From JABSQH01 sp965230015 (GTDB lineage: Bacteria; Actinomycetota; Acidimicrobiia; Acidimicrobiales; Ilumatobacteraceae): 64,000 nt of DNA. Position 1 is the stretch's first letter. Each line of letters starts with the position of its first letter. The translations under genes were made by a program, and so were the position numbers. This document shows, in pieces, positions 9,221-17,162 of the stretch. Below the pieces are notes generated by a model that made no database searches, had not been told where the DNA came from, and saw only the letters and a list, made by a program, of their open reading frames with translations. The DNA lies in the NCBI GenBank assembly GCA_965230015.1, contig CBDDKF010000021.1:122077-186076 (forward strand). The letters are read 5' to 3'.

Positions 9221-10170
9221 ATGCTTGCCACCGCCCTGCGCGCGGCCGTCACTGGCCTCGCCCTGACCGCCACCGTGTTCAGCTCAGTCAGCGCTGACGC
9301 GTCCTCGCGGATCGCCGACCGCTTGGCCGACGATGTCCGCAACGACCCCGATCCGCATCACACCCACCGGTCGCCTGCCCGACCAGCTGCTCACCAAGGG
9401 CGCGCCGCAGTCGGCAGGCGGTTCCGGCGATGAGGGCTCGTGCCTCGAGTTCCCCGGTGTCAACACGCTGTACGACGAACACCAAGTGACGCTCGTCCAC
9501 TACAACAGTCTCGGCGTACCGTCCGGCGACGACTTCGACCTCGTGTTCGAGCTGTGCCGCCCGAACGTCAACGGCCCCCATCACGGCAGGCCAACTGGTC
9601 GTCGCCAGGGACGCGATCGACGCGTTCATCGCGGTGCTCCAAGAGCACTTCGAGACTCGCGACCCACAGACGTGGGAGTCGTCGCTCACCGACTGCTTCG
9701 AAGCCAACGGGACCACCTACACCATCCCGTGGCCGCTCGCCGACGGCGTCGACCTCCCGCCGTACCAGCCGATCATCGGATACCAGCTGGCATTTCAACA
9801 GGACCCGCGTATCACGGTGCTGCTCTCGAGCGCGACGGGAGGTGGCGGGAGCACGTTCCTCAACGAGTTCCCGACCGACCCCAACCCGGACCCGTATCGC
9901 AACATCTTCGCGTTGAACGACCAGTACCTGAGCCCGTCGTACGTCGACTACATCGCCGGCACGATTGCGCACGAGCTCGGCCACCGGATCGGGTACACGC
10001 ACAAGCCGGAGCACGACGACGACACGAGCCCGCTCGTGGTGGCCATGGGTCACTGTTTCGAGGATGCAGCCGGCGCATCACCGGCGCCAGCGCCCGCGCC
10101 GCCGGAGTTCACCTTCGAGGTCCCGAACTCGGGCCATGGCGGTGAGGCCCCCGACAAGATCGTCAGCTAA
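9221..10170 (+). pseudogene. Secreted zinc metalloprotease-like gene with two apparent frameshifts
   Basis: The ATG at 9221 follows GAAAGGACC and starts a signal peptide (MLATALRAAVTGLALTATVF). The product then needs two one-base corrections: near 9347 (CCCC in a Asp-Pro-Asp stretch), after which RITPTGRLPDQLLTKGAPQ reads well, and in the C5 run at 9575-9579, after which ITAGQLVVARDAIDAFIAVL continues to the end. The last part contains the zincin motif HELGHRIGYTH near 9970, followed by a disordered Ala-Pro linker. The corrected protein would be about 315 residues. Either the gene is decaying or the sequence has indel errors at C runs. It is convergent with the Nif11 precursor genes, separated by a strong hairpin. 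Confidence 0.6.
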
Positions 10171-10184
10171 CGCCCAACGCGCAC

Positions 10185-10226
10185 CTGCAGTGGTCTGGGT
10201 CGGCTGGCTGATTCAGACCACTGCAG
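10185..10226. terminator. Inverted repeat between convergent genes
   Basis: A perfect 13-bp inverted repeat, CTGCAGTGGTCTG (10185-10197) and CAGACCACTGCAG (10214-10226), can be extended by three pairs into a 10-base loop. It lies between the ends of the metalloprotease gene (plus, stop 10170) and the first Nif11 gene (minus, stop 10268). No T run follows on either side, which is usual for high-GC terminators; it could serve both strands. Confidence 0.6.
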
Positions 10227-10267
10227 CCATCGCACGACTCACCGGCCTCGCGGCCGGTACCGATGGA

Positions 10268-10577
10268 CTAGCCGAACGCGGCACCAGCGACGGCGGCAGC
10301 CACGGTGATCGCGGCGCCGCCGGCGGCCGACGCGCCGGCCGTCACCAGCGACGTGTCGTCCAGGCCACCCGCTACTGCGGGCGAACTCTTCATCGCTCAT
10401 CGATCCACCGAACGACTCGGGCAGTGCTTCATCGAGGTGACGAAGCCGAACGTCGCCGTAGCCGTACTCCTGCAGGATCTCGCGTTTGGAGGTCTCTGGC
10501 GCCTCCACGAGGCGTTCGCGGAACGTCGGATCCTGCTGAAGTCGGCGGATCAACTCTTGTGCTTGGGTGGTGCTCAT
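10268..10577 (-). CDS. Nif11-leader RiPP precursor peptide 1 (one apparent frameshift at 10379-10382)
   Basis: ATG 10577 follows GGAGGCG. Residues 1-60 are a Nif11-type leader (MSTTQAQELIRRLQQDPTFR..., GYGDVRLRHLDEALPESFGG) followed by MSDEEF. As written, the frame then leaves homology; dropping one base of the GGG at 10379-10381 restores AAVAGG, the double-glycine cleavage site at residues 70-71, and a 31-residue core that starts LDDTSLVTAG, is rich in Ala/Gly/Val/Thr, has no Cys, and ends at a TAG (10270-10268). Corrected length is 102 residues, nearly the same as the neighbouring paralogue at 10596. Uncorrected, the frame runs on to 10239 with an Arg-rich tail. Role: ribosomal peptide natural product, inferred. 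Confidence 0.68.
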
Positions 10578-10595
10578 CGTCAATCGCCTCCGTTG

Positions 10596-10901
10596 TTATG
10601 CAACCGCGGCCGCCGCGGCGACTGCCCCGCTCACTGCTCCGCCTGCCGCACTTCCGGCTGCCGTCACCGTGATCGCTGTCGTCAGATCGCCGCCCGCGAC
10701 CGCGCGGAACTCGTCGTCCGACAACTCGCCACCGGCCGACGTTGGCAACACTTCGCTGACGTGCGACAACTTGACATCGCCAAACCCCGCCGACACCAGC
10801 AGATCCCTGCGGGCGCCGATCGGCGCCTCTGCAAGCTGCTCGCGGAACTCGGCGTCGGACATCAGTCGATGCACGAATTCCGTCGCTTGTTCAACCGACA
10901 C
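10596..10901 (-). CDS. Nif11-leader RiPP precursor peptide 2
   Basis: A 101-residue intact precursor. The leader (residues 1-71) matches the Nif11/nitrile-hydratase-like leader family: MSVEQATEFVHRLMSDAEFR, then GFGDVKLSHVSEVLP and ELSDDEFRAVAGG, where the final Gly-Gly marks the expected peptidase/ABC-exporter cleavage. The 30-residue core begins DLTTAITVTAAGSAAGG and is almost only Ala, Gly, Val, Thr and Ser with no Cys, so lanthionine bridges are excluded. Such a core could be an unmodified hydrophobic bacteriocin-like peptide or be altered by an enzyme outside the window. GTG 10901 is preceded by GAGGAG. The paralogue follows 19 bases downstream; a C40 peptidase gene lies upstream on the same strand. 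Confidence 0.8.
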   Translation of the reverse strand: MSVEQATEFVHRLMSDAEFREQLAEAPIGARRDLLVSAGFGDVKLSHVSEVLPTSAGGELSDDEFRAVAGGDLTTAITVTAAGSAAGGAVSGAVAAAAAVA

Positions 10902-11087
10902 TTCGTCTCCTCACAGCCGCGCCCGCATAGCAGCCTCCGCTTTCTCGGCGCCCGGGACCTACAACCCGCGCCGGGTCGAATCCTCGGTGGGTGATCGCCG
11001 TCACTCCCCTCGTCCGCGGCTCACACGGCACTCCCGTGCGCCTCGACGAGCACAACGGTGCCCTTCCCGCGCGGGCGGTCGTGGGTC

Positions 11088-11576
11088 TCACCGGCGAGCG
11101 AGACGCGTGGCGTTGCGAGCTACGGGTCGCTTGTAGGCAAGACGAACGGCATACCTCTCCCGCGCGTCGAACTCGGATTGGCGCCATACCACGGGACGGC
11201 CGACTTCTTCGCAGAGATGTGCGACACCGTCACCGGTCCATACTCCTACGTGCGCGCCATATGGGTCCTCGCTGAGGTTGAACAGCACGAGGTCGAGCGG
11301 CAGCGGCTCTTCGACGCGCAGTGTCGAAGTGGTGTCGTGCCATAGATCGTCGGAGCGGAAGTCGGGAAGACTGAAGCCGAAGCGGTCGAGGACGCAGTAA
11401 GCCCACAATTGACAATTCGCGCCGAGGGCGAAATCTCGACGTGAAGCAGCACCGGGGAATCTGGCGCCGACATACGGCACCTTCCAATACGAACGTGGCA
11501 GGTCTTCGAGCGGCCTCAGACGCACCTCCCCATGATGCTCGCGGAAGACCCGACGAAAACCGATGCGCGCACCCAC
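11088..11576 (-). CDS. NlpC/P60-like (C40) cysteine peptidase or amidase
   Basis: A 162-residue protein with the papain-like C40 signature: Cys55 in GANCQLWAYCVLDRFG, a conserved RSDDLW segment, DLVLFN before the central strand, His109 in DPYGAHVGVWTGDG and a third polar position in AHLCEEVGRPVVW. Family members cut peptide bonds in peptidoglycan stems, but this one has no signal peptide or wall-binding domain, so a cytoplasmic or leader-related role is possible. GTG 11576 is used; an internal GTG at 11525, preceded by GGGGAG, could be the true start. It lies upstream of the two Nif11 precursors on the same strand, 186 bases away. Whether it acts on them is speculation. Confidence 0.68.
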   Translation of the reverse strand: MGARIGFRRVFREHHGEVRLRPLEDLPRSYWKVPYVGARFPGAASRRDFALGANCQLWAYCVLDRFGFSLPDFRSDDLWHDTTSTLRVEEPLPLDLVLFNLSEDPYGAHVGVWTGDGVAHLCEEVGRPVVWRQSEFDARERYAVRLAYKRPVARNATRLARR

Positions 11577-11656
11577 CCCGAGCCCAGGGTGCCGAGCTCA
11601 CCCAGATTCGTATTGCGGTCGAGGCGCCCACACGCGTGCTTGCCGAGTTGGGTCGG

Positions 11657-12253
11657 TTAGGTGTCGCTGGGGCCCTCTGGGGGGTTCTGGCCTGGACATG
11701 GGGTGCCGAGGCCGATCTGTTCGCGTTGTTCGTTTCCGTCGACACGAACGATGATCTCGGCGCACATCGGTTCGGTGATCCAGTAGCCGCCAGGCGCTCC
11801 TGCCCAGTCGGTGTCGATGTCGCAGTCGGCCTGCACCGAGTGCGCTGGCGGTTGATTGCTTCGACCCCAGCCGATCGCGAGTCGGTCCTGGTACTCGTCG
11901 GGGACGGCGATCTCGAACACTGCGTCGCCACGCCACCACAGGCCGGTCTTGGCGAAGTAGTACGGCTGACCGTTGTTGGACTCGCGACGGTTGGTTTGCA
12001 GGGCGGATGCGTAGGCGGACGCCGATGGAAGAGCAACCGTGTCGAAGACCAGTGTGAAGTCGGCCGGAGGCGCATCCGGCGCCGGTGAACAGGCCAACTC
12101 GTCGTCGCCTACGACCTGGATGCGCGCCGCCAGATCAGACTGGCCGTCGCCACCGGCGCATCCAGTGGCCGCGACGACTACGGCGCACAACGCGAGGAGC
12201 AGACGGTGCCGTTGCGGCTCGCCATCCGCCAGACCGATGTCGACCGATGTCAT
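11657..12253 (-). CDS. Putative lipoprotein of unknown function
   Basis: A 198-residue protein with a lipoprotein signal: basic QRHR, hydrophobic LLLALCAVVVAA and lipobox ATGC (Cys near residue 32), then a mature domain with Cys residues in DDELACSP, VQADCDID, EPMCAEI and GTPCPG, suggesting two disulfides outside the membrane. No family was recognised. ATG 12253 is chosen because it places the signal at the N-terminus; the open frame extends further up to a GTG at 12361 with another hydrophobic stretch, which is less likely. It lies between the unknown 12476-13243 gene and the C40 peptidase on the same strand. Confidence 0.55.
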   Translation of the reverse strand: MTSVDIGLADGEPQRHRLLLALCAVVVAATGCAGGDGQSDLAARIQVVGDDELACSPAPDAPPADFTLVFDTVALPSASAYASALQTNRRESNNGQPYYFAKTGLWWRGDAVFEIAVPDEYQDRLAIGWGRSNQPPAHSVQADCDIDTDWAGAPGGYWITEPMCAEIIVRVDGNEQREQIGLGTPCPGQNPPEGPSDT

Positions 12254-12475
12254 GCGCGTTCGGAGCGAAGCGTCGCGGCGAGTGCTGCGGGCGCTCCAAC
12301 AACTATTAGGTCCAGCGGCCTCGAAGACCCCAACAACACGGCCACTGACGATAAGCCACACTGCGCAGACGATGCCGAGGAGCCCACAACCAAACGCATC
12401 GTGCCGCAGTCGAGCGGTGAGCTACGGGTGATCTGATGGGCGAGCATCGAGCGGTAGTGCGTTGTGGCGGGCGTG

Positions 12476-13243
12476 CTACCAGGGATCGTTGCGGCTGACG
12501 ACGACAGTGTCGAGACCGCTTCCGTGAAGGTTGCCGATGAGGTCGTGCGATCCTGCGATGTAGGTCCAAGAGTCGTCGATCTCGGTGGATGCGAACCACG
12601 CCCGGTCTCGTGGCCACCACCACTGCGGGCCCGCTCGGTCAACGGGATACGGCGGCCCGTTCCGCCACTCCGGTGAGCCAATGGTGGTCACTGCCTCCAG
12701 CGGTCCGTCAAACAGCAGATAGTCCCGACCACCCCACCAGTGACACACCGGACAACGATCAGCAAACGCGACGACATCGGCGTAGGCCTCGTCGACCGCC
12801 TGCTGCATCTGTCGTTTGTACTGCTCGACCTCGGCTTGGCTTGCGTCGCTGAACCACACTCCCAACCCGCCGGGGCGGAGCCAGCCGAACCCGCTCCACA
12901 GCGCGTAGCTGCAGTCGCCACCGCTTGAGGTTGCGGCTGCCAGCTGGGGAATGAGTGCGTCGATCAGTTCGCTCGACAGGTAGCCCTCGGCGGTGCCGGC
13001 CAGTTCCGAGCAGTTCTCCAGCAGGTCCAACGGCGGGGTGGGACTACCCGCGCTGAGGTCACGATCGAGAACCTCATCCCATCGTCGACCGTTGGGCGGC
13101 AGATGATGCACGCGGACTCCGGCATCGAAACCCCGCGGGACCCGGAAGGCCACCCCCGCTGGCGGCTCATCCAGCCCGGCCACGACCCAGCTTGAGTGAT
13201 CGGCACTGTCTGCTGGCCGAAGTGCGCTGAACGGTCCGGTCAC
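12476..13243 (-). CDS. Conserved hypothetical protein
   Basis: A 255-residue soluble protein without signal peptide or membrane helices. It is rich in Trp and has recognisable blocks LWSGFGWLRPGG, RDYLLFDGPL and WWWPRDRAWFASTEID followed by YIAGSHDLIGNL, a pattern I associate with uncharacterised actinobacterial proteins. Two Cys in DRCPVCHWWGG could bind metal. No enzymatic motif is clear. It is the first gene of the minus-strand run that ends with the Nif11 precursors, but a 222-base gap with no convincing gene separates it from the lipoprotein gene, so co-transcription is unproven. Confidence 0.6.
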   Translation of the reverse strand: MTGPFSALRPADSADHSSWVVAGLDEPPAGVAFRVPRGFDAGVRVHHLPPNGRRWDEVLDRDLSAGSPTPPLDLLENCSELAGTAEGYLSSELIDALIPQLAAATSSGGDCSYALWSGFGWLRPGGLGVWFSDASQAEVEQYKRQMQQAVDEAYADVVAFADRCPVCHWWGGRDYLLFDGPLEAVTTIGSPEWRNGPPYPVDRAGPQWWWPRDRAWFASTEIDDSWTYIAGSHDLIGNLHGSGLDTVVVSRNDPW

Positions 13244-13354
13244 TGCCTCACACTGCCAGCTCCGTCACTACCGAGCGGCACTATCTCGGCGTCCAGCCTT
13301 GCGGTAGACGCCAATGAGGGCTCCGAGAAGCGGCGGCCAGGTACCGGAGCCGCT

Positions 13355-13403
13355 GTGACACCCTCCCGTCAAGATGGACGGTGACACCCTCCCGTCAAGA
13401 TGG
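13355..13403 (+). repeat. Tandem 23-bp repeat upstream of the DUF222/HNH gene
   Basis: The 23-mer starting GTGACACCCTCCCGTCAAGA occurs perfectly at 13355-13377 and 13381-13403, giving a 26-base period. It sits 67-115 bases before the HNH gene start, in a 226-base gap that otherwise shows no gene. It may be a regulator site or a trace of the mobility of 13E12-type elements. Confidence 0.8.
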
Positions 13404-13469
13404 GGGGTGAACAGATCGGCACCTCAATGGTGCTCCCAACGGAAGCCTTCGACACAGGAGGGAGCGATC

Positions 13470-14711
13470 ATGACCGACGACGACGTGCAGTCCGCAGTGG
13501 CGGGTCTGTTGACGGGTCGTGCCGAGCAGGCCACACGCGACGAGGTGGCGGCGCAGATGGAGGTGATTCGCCGATTGCGCAGCTGGCTCACCGCCACCGA
13601 GATCGGCTACACCCGACGTGCCCGCGAGCTGGCCGACACCGGCCAATCAGAGCCCGCCGAGTCGCTGCTCGGTTCGGCTGGCGGGATGGGATCCAGAGAT
13701 GCCGACACCGCAACGGCCCGTGAGGAATTCTGCAACCAGACCGCCGACGTCGAAGACGCGTTGGCCAACGGTGGGATGACCGCAGCACACGCCGACGCCA
13801 TGGCGTCCGCCTGCAACAGCTTGCCTGCGCACCTTCGAGCTGAGTTCCTCGGCTGCGAAGAGCATCTCGTGGCGCGGGCACGAGCTGAACGGGTCGACGT
13901 GTTCGCCAAGCGCTGCCGGCGATTGGCCCGCCAGATACTGGCTGCCCAAGCCGACGACAGCGACGACGAGCTTTCCCGGCAACGCAACGCGTCGAACATC
14001 AAGCGCTGGGTCGACAAGGCCACCGGCATGCATCACACGCACCTCGCACTCGACCCCGAGCGCGACGCCAAGGTGTGGGCGGCAATCAACCGCGAGACCA
14101 ACCAGCTCCGACGCCAGCTTCCCGCCAGCGAACAGCGCAGCTGGGCCCAGCTCGAGATCGACGGCCTCGTCGCCGCCGTAACCAACACCAGCGCAACATC
14201 CGGCAGCGACCGAGGCCGTTCAGTTCCCGAGATCCAAGTGCTGGTCGACCTCGACACACTCACCAACGGACTGCACCAACACGGAATCGCAGAAACGATC
14301 GATGGTGTGCCGCTGCCGGTCTCGACCGTTCGACGGATGTGTTGCGAGGCAGAGGTCGTTCCGACCGTTCTCGATGGTGACGGCCGCACACTCGATGTCG
14401 GTCGGGCCAAACGAACCGCTACGCCAGAGCAACGACATGCATTGGCCGGGATGCACGCGACGTGCGCGCACCCCGACTGCCAGATGCCGTTCAGTGCGTG
14501 CCGGATCCATCACCTCGATTGGTGGACCCGCGATCTCGGCCCCACCGATCTGAACAACCTGATCCCAGTGTGCGAGCGACACCATCACCAGGTGCACGAA
14601 GGCGGCTGGGGGCTCACGATGACGCCGGACCGGGTCGCCACCTGGACCAGACCCGACGACACCACCTACTGGACCGGATCGACAATCGACCGGCACGAAC
14701 CCGCCGCCTGA
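13470..14711 (+). CDS. DUF222 / HNH endonuclease domain protein (13E12 repeat family type)
   Basis: A 413-residue protein. The N-terminal two thirds are the helical DUF222 domain (residues about 30-280, with RRARELADTG and HLALDPERDAKVWAAINRE). The C-terminus is an HNH nuclease module: CAHPDCQMPFSACRIHHLDWW, then LNNLIPVCERHHHQVHEGGW, with the two Cys-x-x-Cys-like metal ligands and the His-rich catalytic site intact. This family is multi-copy in actinobacteria and known as 13E12 repeats in mycobacteria. It is often linked to mobility, though its true role is unknown. ATG 13470 follows a strong AGGAGGG. A tandem 23-bp repeat lies directly upstream. The gene stands alone, flanked by unrelated genes, consistent with insertion. 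Confidence 0.88.
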   Translation: MTDDDVQSAVAGLLTGRAEQATRDEVAAQMEVIRRLRSWLTATEIGYTRRARELADTGQSEPAESLLGSAGGMGSRDADTATAREEFCNQTADVEDALANGGMTAAHADAMASACNSLPAHLRAEFLGCEEHLVARARAERVDVFAKRCRRLARQILAAQADDSDDELSRQRNASNIKRWVDKATGMHHTHLALDPERDAKVWAAINRETNQLRRQLPASEQRSWAQLEIDGLVAAVTNTSATSGSDRGRSVPEIQVLVDLDTLTNGLHQHGIAETIDGVPLPVSTVRRMCCEAEVVPTVLDGDGRTLDVGRAKRTATPEQRHALAGMHATCAHPDCQMPFSACRIHHLDWWTRDLGPTDLNNLIPVCERHHHQVHEGGWGLTMTPDRVATWTRPDDTTYWTGSTIDRHEPAA

Positions 14712-14759
14712 CACACCGCGCCCCGGCGGGCGCACCGGCGACTGGCAAGATCACAGCCC

Positions 14760-15155
14760 GTGGCCGACATCGAACGAGACGAACACGCCGGACCGGTACC
14801 CGACAGCGCCTGGGCCGCCGACGCCGACGCACGCGCCACGAAGGGTCGCGTCGAGGTGTTCAACGCCACGCGACCTGGCGGGCTCGACGGCTGGACGATG
14901 GACGAACAGCAGTATCAGGCCGTCCACGACCTCATCTTGGACATGATCGACGACGAGGCCGACGCCGACGGCACCATCAAGCTGCAGACCGTCGTCAATG
15001 CCGCGCAAGACCGCTTCGGCAACCACGAACTGTTTCCCAACGGTCGGCTCACCAACTACGTGCGGTACACCAAGACCGATATGGAAGCCCGCTGCGAGAT
15101 CGAACGCATCCCACGCTCGAGCCCGCAGCGGATCACCCGTTGGCGCAACGCCTGA
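14760..15155 (+). CDS. Small conserved protein, DUF6958-like
   Basis: A 131-residue cytoplasmic protein. After a variable acidic N-terminus it shows VEVFNATRPG, DEQQYQAVHDLILDMI, LFPNGRLTNYVRYTKTDMEA and PQRITRWR, which resembles the pattern I recall for DUF6958 (a helix, a winged-helix-like core and a conserved Lys-x-Asp-Met-Glu-Ala segment). Function unknown. GTG 14760 is used as the only start giving the full conserved block; it begins 48 bases after the HNH gene and may be transcribed with it. The family label is from memory and moderately sure. Confidence 0.6.
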   Translation: MADIERDEHAGPVPDSAWAADADARATKGRVEVFNATRPGGLDGWTMDEQQYQAVHDLILDMIDDEADADGTIKLQTVVNAAQDRFGNHELFPNGRLTNYVRYTKTDMEARCEIERIPRSSPQRITRWRNA

Positions 15156-15175
15156 ATCCGCGCCACACCACCAAC

Positions 15176-15202
15176 GACGTCACCGACGTCACCGACGTCA
15201 CC
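15176..15202. repeat. Three tandem copies of a 9-bp unit
   Basis: The unit GACGTCACC is repeated three times without change between the convergent ends of the small DUF6958-like gene and the diiron protein gene. Each copy contains the GACGTC palindrome. No function is evident. Confidence 0.75.
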
Positions 15203-15227
15203 GGCTCTGTACCGACGGTTGCCGGCG

Positions 15228-16376
15228 TCAGTGCCCCTTGACCGGCGCGGGCGCGTCGGCGCCGAGCTCGAAGTTGGCGAACTCCTCGTCGGTGGTTTCC
15301 CAGTCCTCGAACTGGATCACGCCCATTTCCTCGAACCGGCGGCGGAGCCACTGGTCGTTGCGGTCGAGGATCCCGAGCTTCTTGCAGTTGGGCACGATCT
15401 TGGAGAACAGCATCTGCTGGAAGAGGTCGCGGGTCGGGTCGCGCAACACGATCGGCAACACGTCCTTGGGGGCCACACCCATCCGCTCCCACACCTCTTG
15501 CGACAGGAACCGGTCGCGCATGCGCACCGCCGCCTCGTAGGCGAATTCCTGGCGCTCTTTGAGCTCGGCGTCGGACATCTCGGCGTACACCTCTTTGAGT
15601 GACAACACGCCGAACGCGACGTGGCGGGCCTCGTCGCTCATCACGTAGCGCAGCAGCTTCTTGAGCAGCGGCTCTTCGGTCATCTGATGCATAAACCCGA
15701 ACGCGGCGAGCGCCAGGCCCTCGACCATCACCTGCATCCCGAGGTAGGTCATGTCCCACCGCGAGTCGTTGATGATGTCGTCGAGCAGCATCCGCAGGTG
15801 GGCGTTGACCTGGTAGCCCCCGCCCATCTTCTCGTCGAGGTAGCGGCCGAACACTTCGACGTGCCGGGCCTCGTCGACCACCTGGGTCGATGCGTAGAGC
15901 TTGGCGTCGTACCACGGCACCGTCTCGGTGATCTTGGCGGTGCACAGCAATGCGCCCTGCTCGCCGTGGAGGAACTGCGACAGCGTCCACTTGCGGTTCT
16001 CGATCCCGTAGTCGAGCCACTCCTTCTCGCCCCAGTGGCCGATCACGGTGTCGTCGTACAGGTTCGGATCGATGCCGGCGGCCGTCGCCACCTGGTCGCC
16101 GGACACGACCTTCTCGATGTCGACGTCGGTGTCCCACGCCAGGTCGGTCGTACCGTTCCACTGCCCGGTCTTGGCCTTCTCGTACAGCTTGCGCAGCTGT
16201 GGGCGCTGCAACGAGTAGTCCCAGGTGAAGATCGCGTCGGCGTTGTCCTTCACCGCGTGCTCGACCTCGTCCGCCTCGGTGTTGGAGATGGCGAGAATCG
16301 CTTCCAGGTCGTCGAGATCGGCGCGGCCGATCAACGACTCGTTCTCCGACGACGTGGGCTTTTCGGCAAGGCTCAT
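15228..16376 (-). CDS. Ferritin-like diiron protein (putative oxygenase)
   Basis: A 382-residue soluble protein with two ferritin-like metal-binding helix pairs: LHGEQGALLCTAKITETVPW with VVDEARHVEVFGRYL, and later MVEGLALAAFGF with MSDEARHVAFGVLSL. The paired E and ExxH ligands are those of carboxylate-bridged diiron oxygenases and R2-like proteins. Substrate is unknown; homologues are annotated as ferritin-like or AurF-like oxygenases acting on lipids or aromatic amines. The C-terminal acidic tail is variable. It is preceded by a TetR-type regulator gene 52 bases upstream on the same strand, so both probably share one promoter under the operator at 17036. Confidence 0.75.
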   Translation of the reverse strand: MSLAEKPTSSENESLIGRADLDDLEAILAISNTEADEVEHAVKDNADAIFTWDYSLQRPQLRKLYEKAKTGQWNGTTDLAWDTDVDIEKVVSGDQVATAAGIDPNLYDDTVIGHWGEKEWLDYGIENRKWTLSQFLHGEQGALLCTAKITETVPWYDAKLYASTQVVDEARHVEVFGRYLDEKMGGGYQVNAHLRMLLDDIINDSRWDMTYLGMQVMVEGLALAAFGFMHQMTEEPLLKKLLRYVMSDEARHVAFGVLSLKEVYAEMSDAELKERQEFAYEAAVRMRDRFLSQEVWERMGVAPKDVLPIVLRDPTRDLFQQMLFSKIVPNCKKLGILDRNDQWLRRRFEEMGVIQFEDWETTDEEFANFELGADAPAPVKGH

Positions 16377-16428
16377 CGTGGCTCCTGTTCGGTCCTGGGA
16401 TCTCGTGGGTGTAGGTCAGTGAGATGGG

Positions 16429-17034
16429 TCAGTTGGTCGCGCTGGTGCGCGCCGTGACGACGGCGGCATCGATCAACGGGGTCATGTAGGCGCGTGCCGA
16501 GGCGGCGTCGGCGAGGTCGAGGTCGGGCGACGGCGACAGGAAGAACGAGATCACCAGCCGCACGACGAGGTCGATCACCGGTCGCGCCTGCTCGGCGGGG
16601 ATGAACGCTTCGACGTACGGCATCAACGAGGTGGTCGCCATGCCGATGATCCGGGGCAATCCATCGACGCTGAGCTCGCTGACGATCGAACCCGGTTCCG
16701 TGGCCATCATGATCGCCAGGTGTTCGTCGTTGCGCAGCGCGACGGTCGAGGCGGTGATCGCCCGGACCAGTAGGTCTTCGAGGTCGACCGCTCCCTCGAG
16801 GTGACCCTCGAGCTCGGCGAAGAACTCGTCGATCTCGCGCACCCGCAGCGCATCGAAGATCACGTCTTTGCCGCCCGGGAACAGTCGATACAGCGTTGCT
16901 CGCGACACGCCCGACTCGCGGGCGACGTCGTCGACCGTGACCTTGTCGATCCCCCACCGCTCGCAACACGTGCGCACCGCGTCGAGCACGCGCAACTCGG
17001 TCGGTGTGAGCGTGCGCCGCTGGCCCCCAGGCAT
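16429..17034 (-). CDS. TetR/AcrR family transcriptional regulator
   Basis: A 201-residue one-component repressor. The N-terminal DNA-binding helix-turn-helix is clear: KVTVDDVARESGVSRATLYRLF, followed by GGKDVIFDALR. The C-terminal domain is all-helical with no recognisable ligand motif. It lies directly upstream of the diiron protein gene on the same strand, so it most likely controls that gene and itself. The start codon is immediately next to a 9-bp inverted repeat that looks like its operator, which would make expression autoregulated. Inducer unknown; a fatty or aromatic compound is possible, by analogy only. Confidence 0.85.
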   Translation of the reverse strand: MPGGQRRTLTPTELRVLDAVRTCCERWGIDKVTVDDVARESGVSRATLYRLFPGGKDVIFDALRVREIDEFFAELEGHLEGAVDLEDLLVRAITASTVALRNDEHLAIMMATEPGSIVSELSVDGLPRIIGMATTSLMPYVEAFIPAEQARPVIDLVVRLVISFFLSPSPDLDLADAASARAYMTPLIDAAVVTARTSATN

Positions 17035-17035
17035 G

Positions 17036-17066
17036 GGTGAGACAGTAAGACGGTTTTTGTCTCACC
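17036..17066. promoter_or_regulatory. Palindromic operator for the adjacent TetR regulator
   Basis: A perfect inverted repeat GGTGAGACA (17036-17044) and TGTCTCACC (17058-17066) with a 13-base centre starts two bases from the TetR start codon. Half-sites of this kind are bound by TetR dimers. It could also affect the ABC transporter transcribed from the other side, 97 bases away. Confidence 0.65.
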
Positions 17067-17162
17067 GTCAAGAGCCGCCCCGAAGCGGCCGGCGTTGAGC
17101 GGCTCGGCGAGCACCGGCCAGTAACGTCGCGACCGCGTGAACAACAAGTGAAGGAGCCACTC

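Noticed and set aside
10955..10990. tRNA-like T loop (GGGTCGAATCCTC) in the gap upstream of the Nif11 genes
   Set aside because: The loop lacks the first T, no matching acceptor, D or anticodon stems with a usable anticodon could be drawn, so it is not called as a tRNA.
12254..12475. Possible small membrane peptide (hydrophobic stretch LLGIVCAVWLIVSG)
   Set aside because: The frame has no start codon before the hydrophobic part and runs into the lipoprotein gene; other frames are equally open.
15176..15202. CRISPR-like short repeats
   Set aside because: Units are 9 bases, directly adjacent with no spacers.
17094..17123. Sigma-70 promoter TTGAGC ... CAGTAA before the amino-acid ABC operon
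   Set aside because: The -10 match is poor and such motifs are frequent by chance in this sequence.
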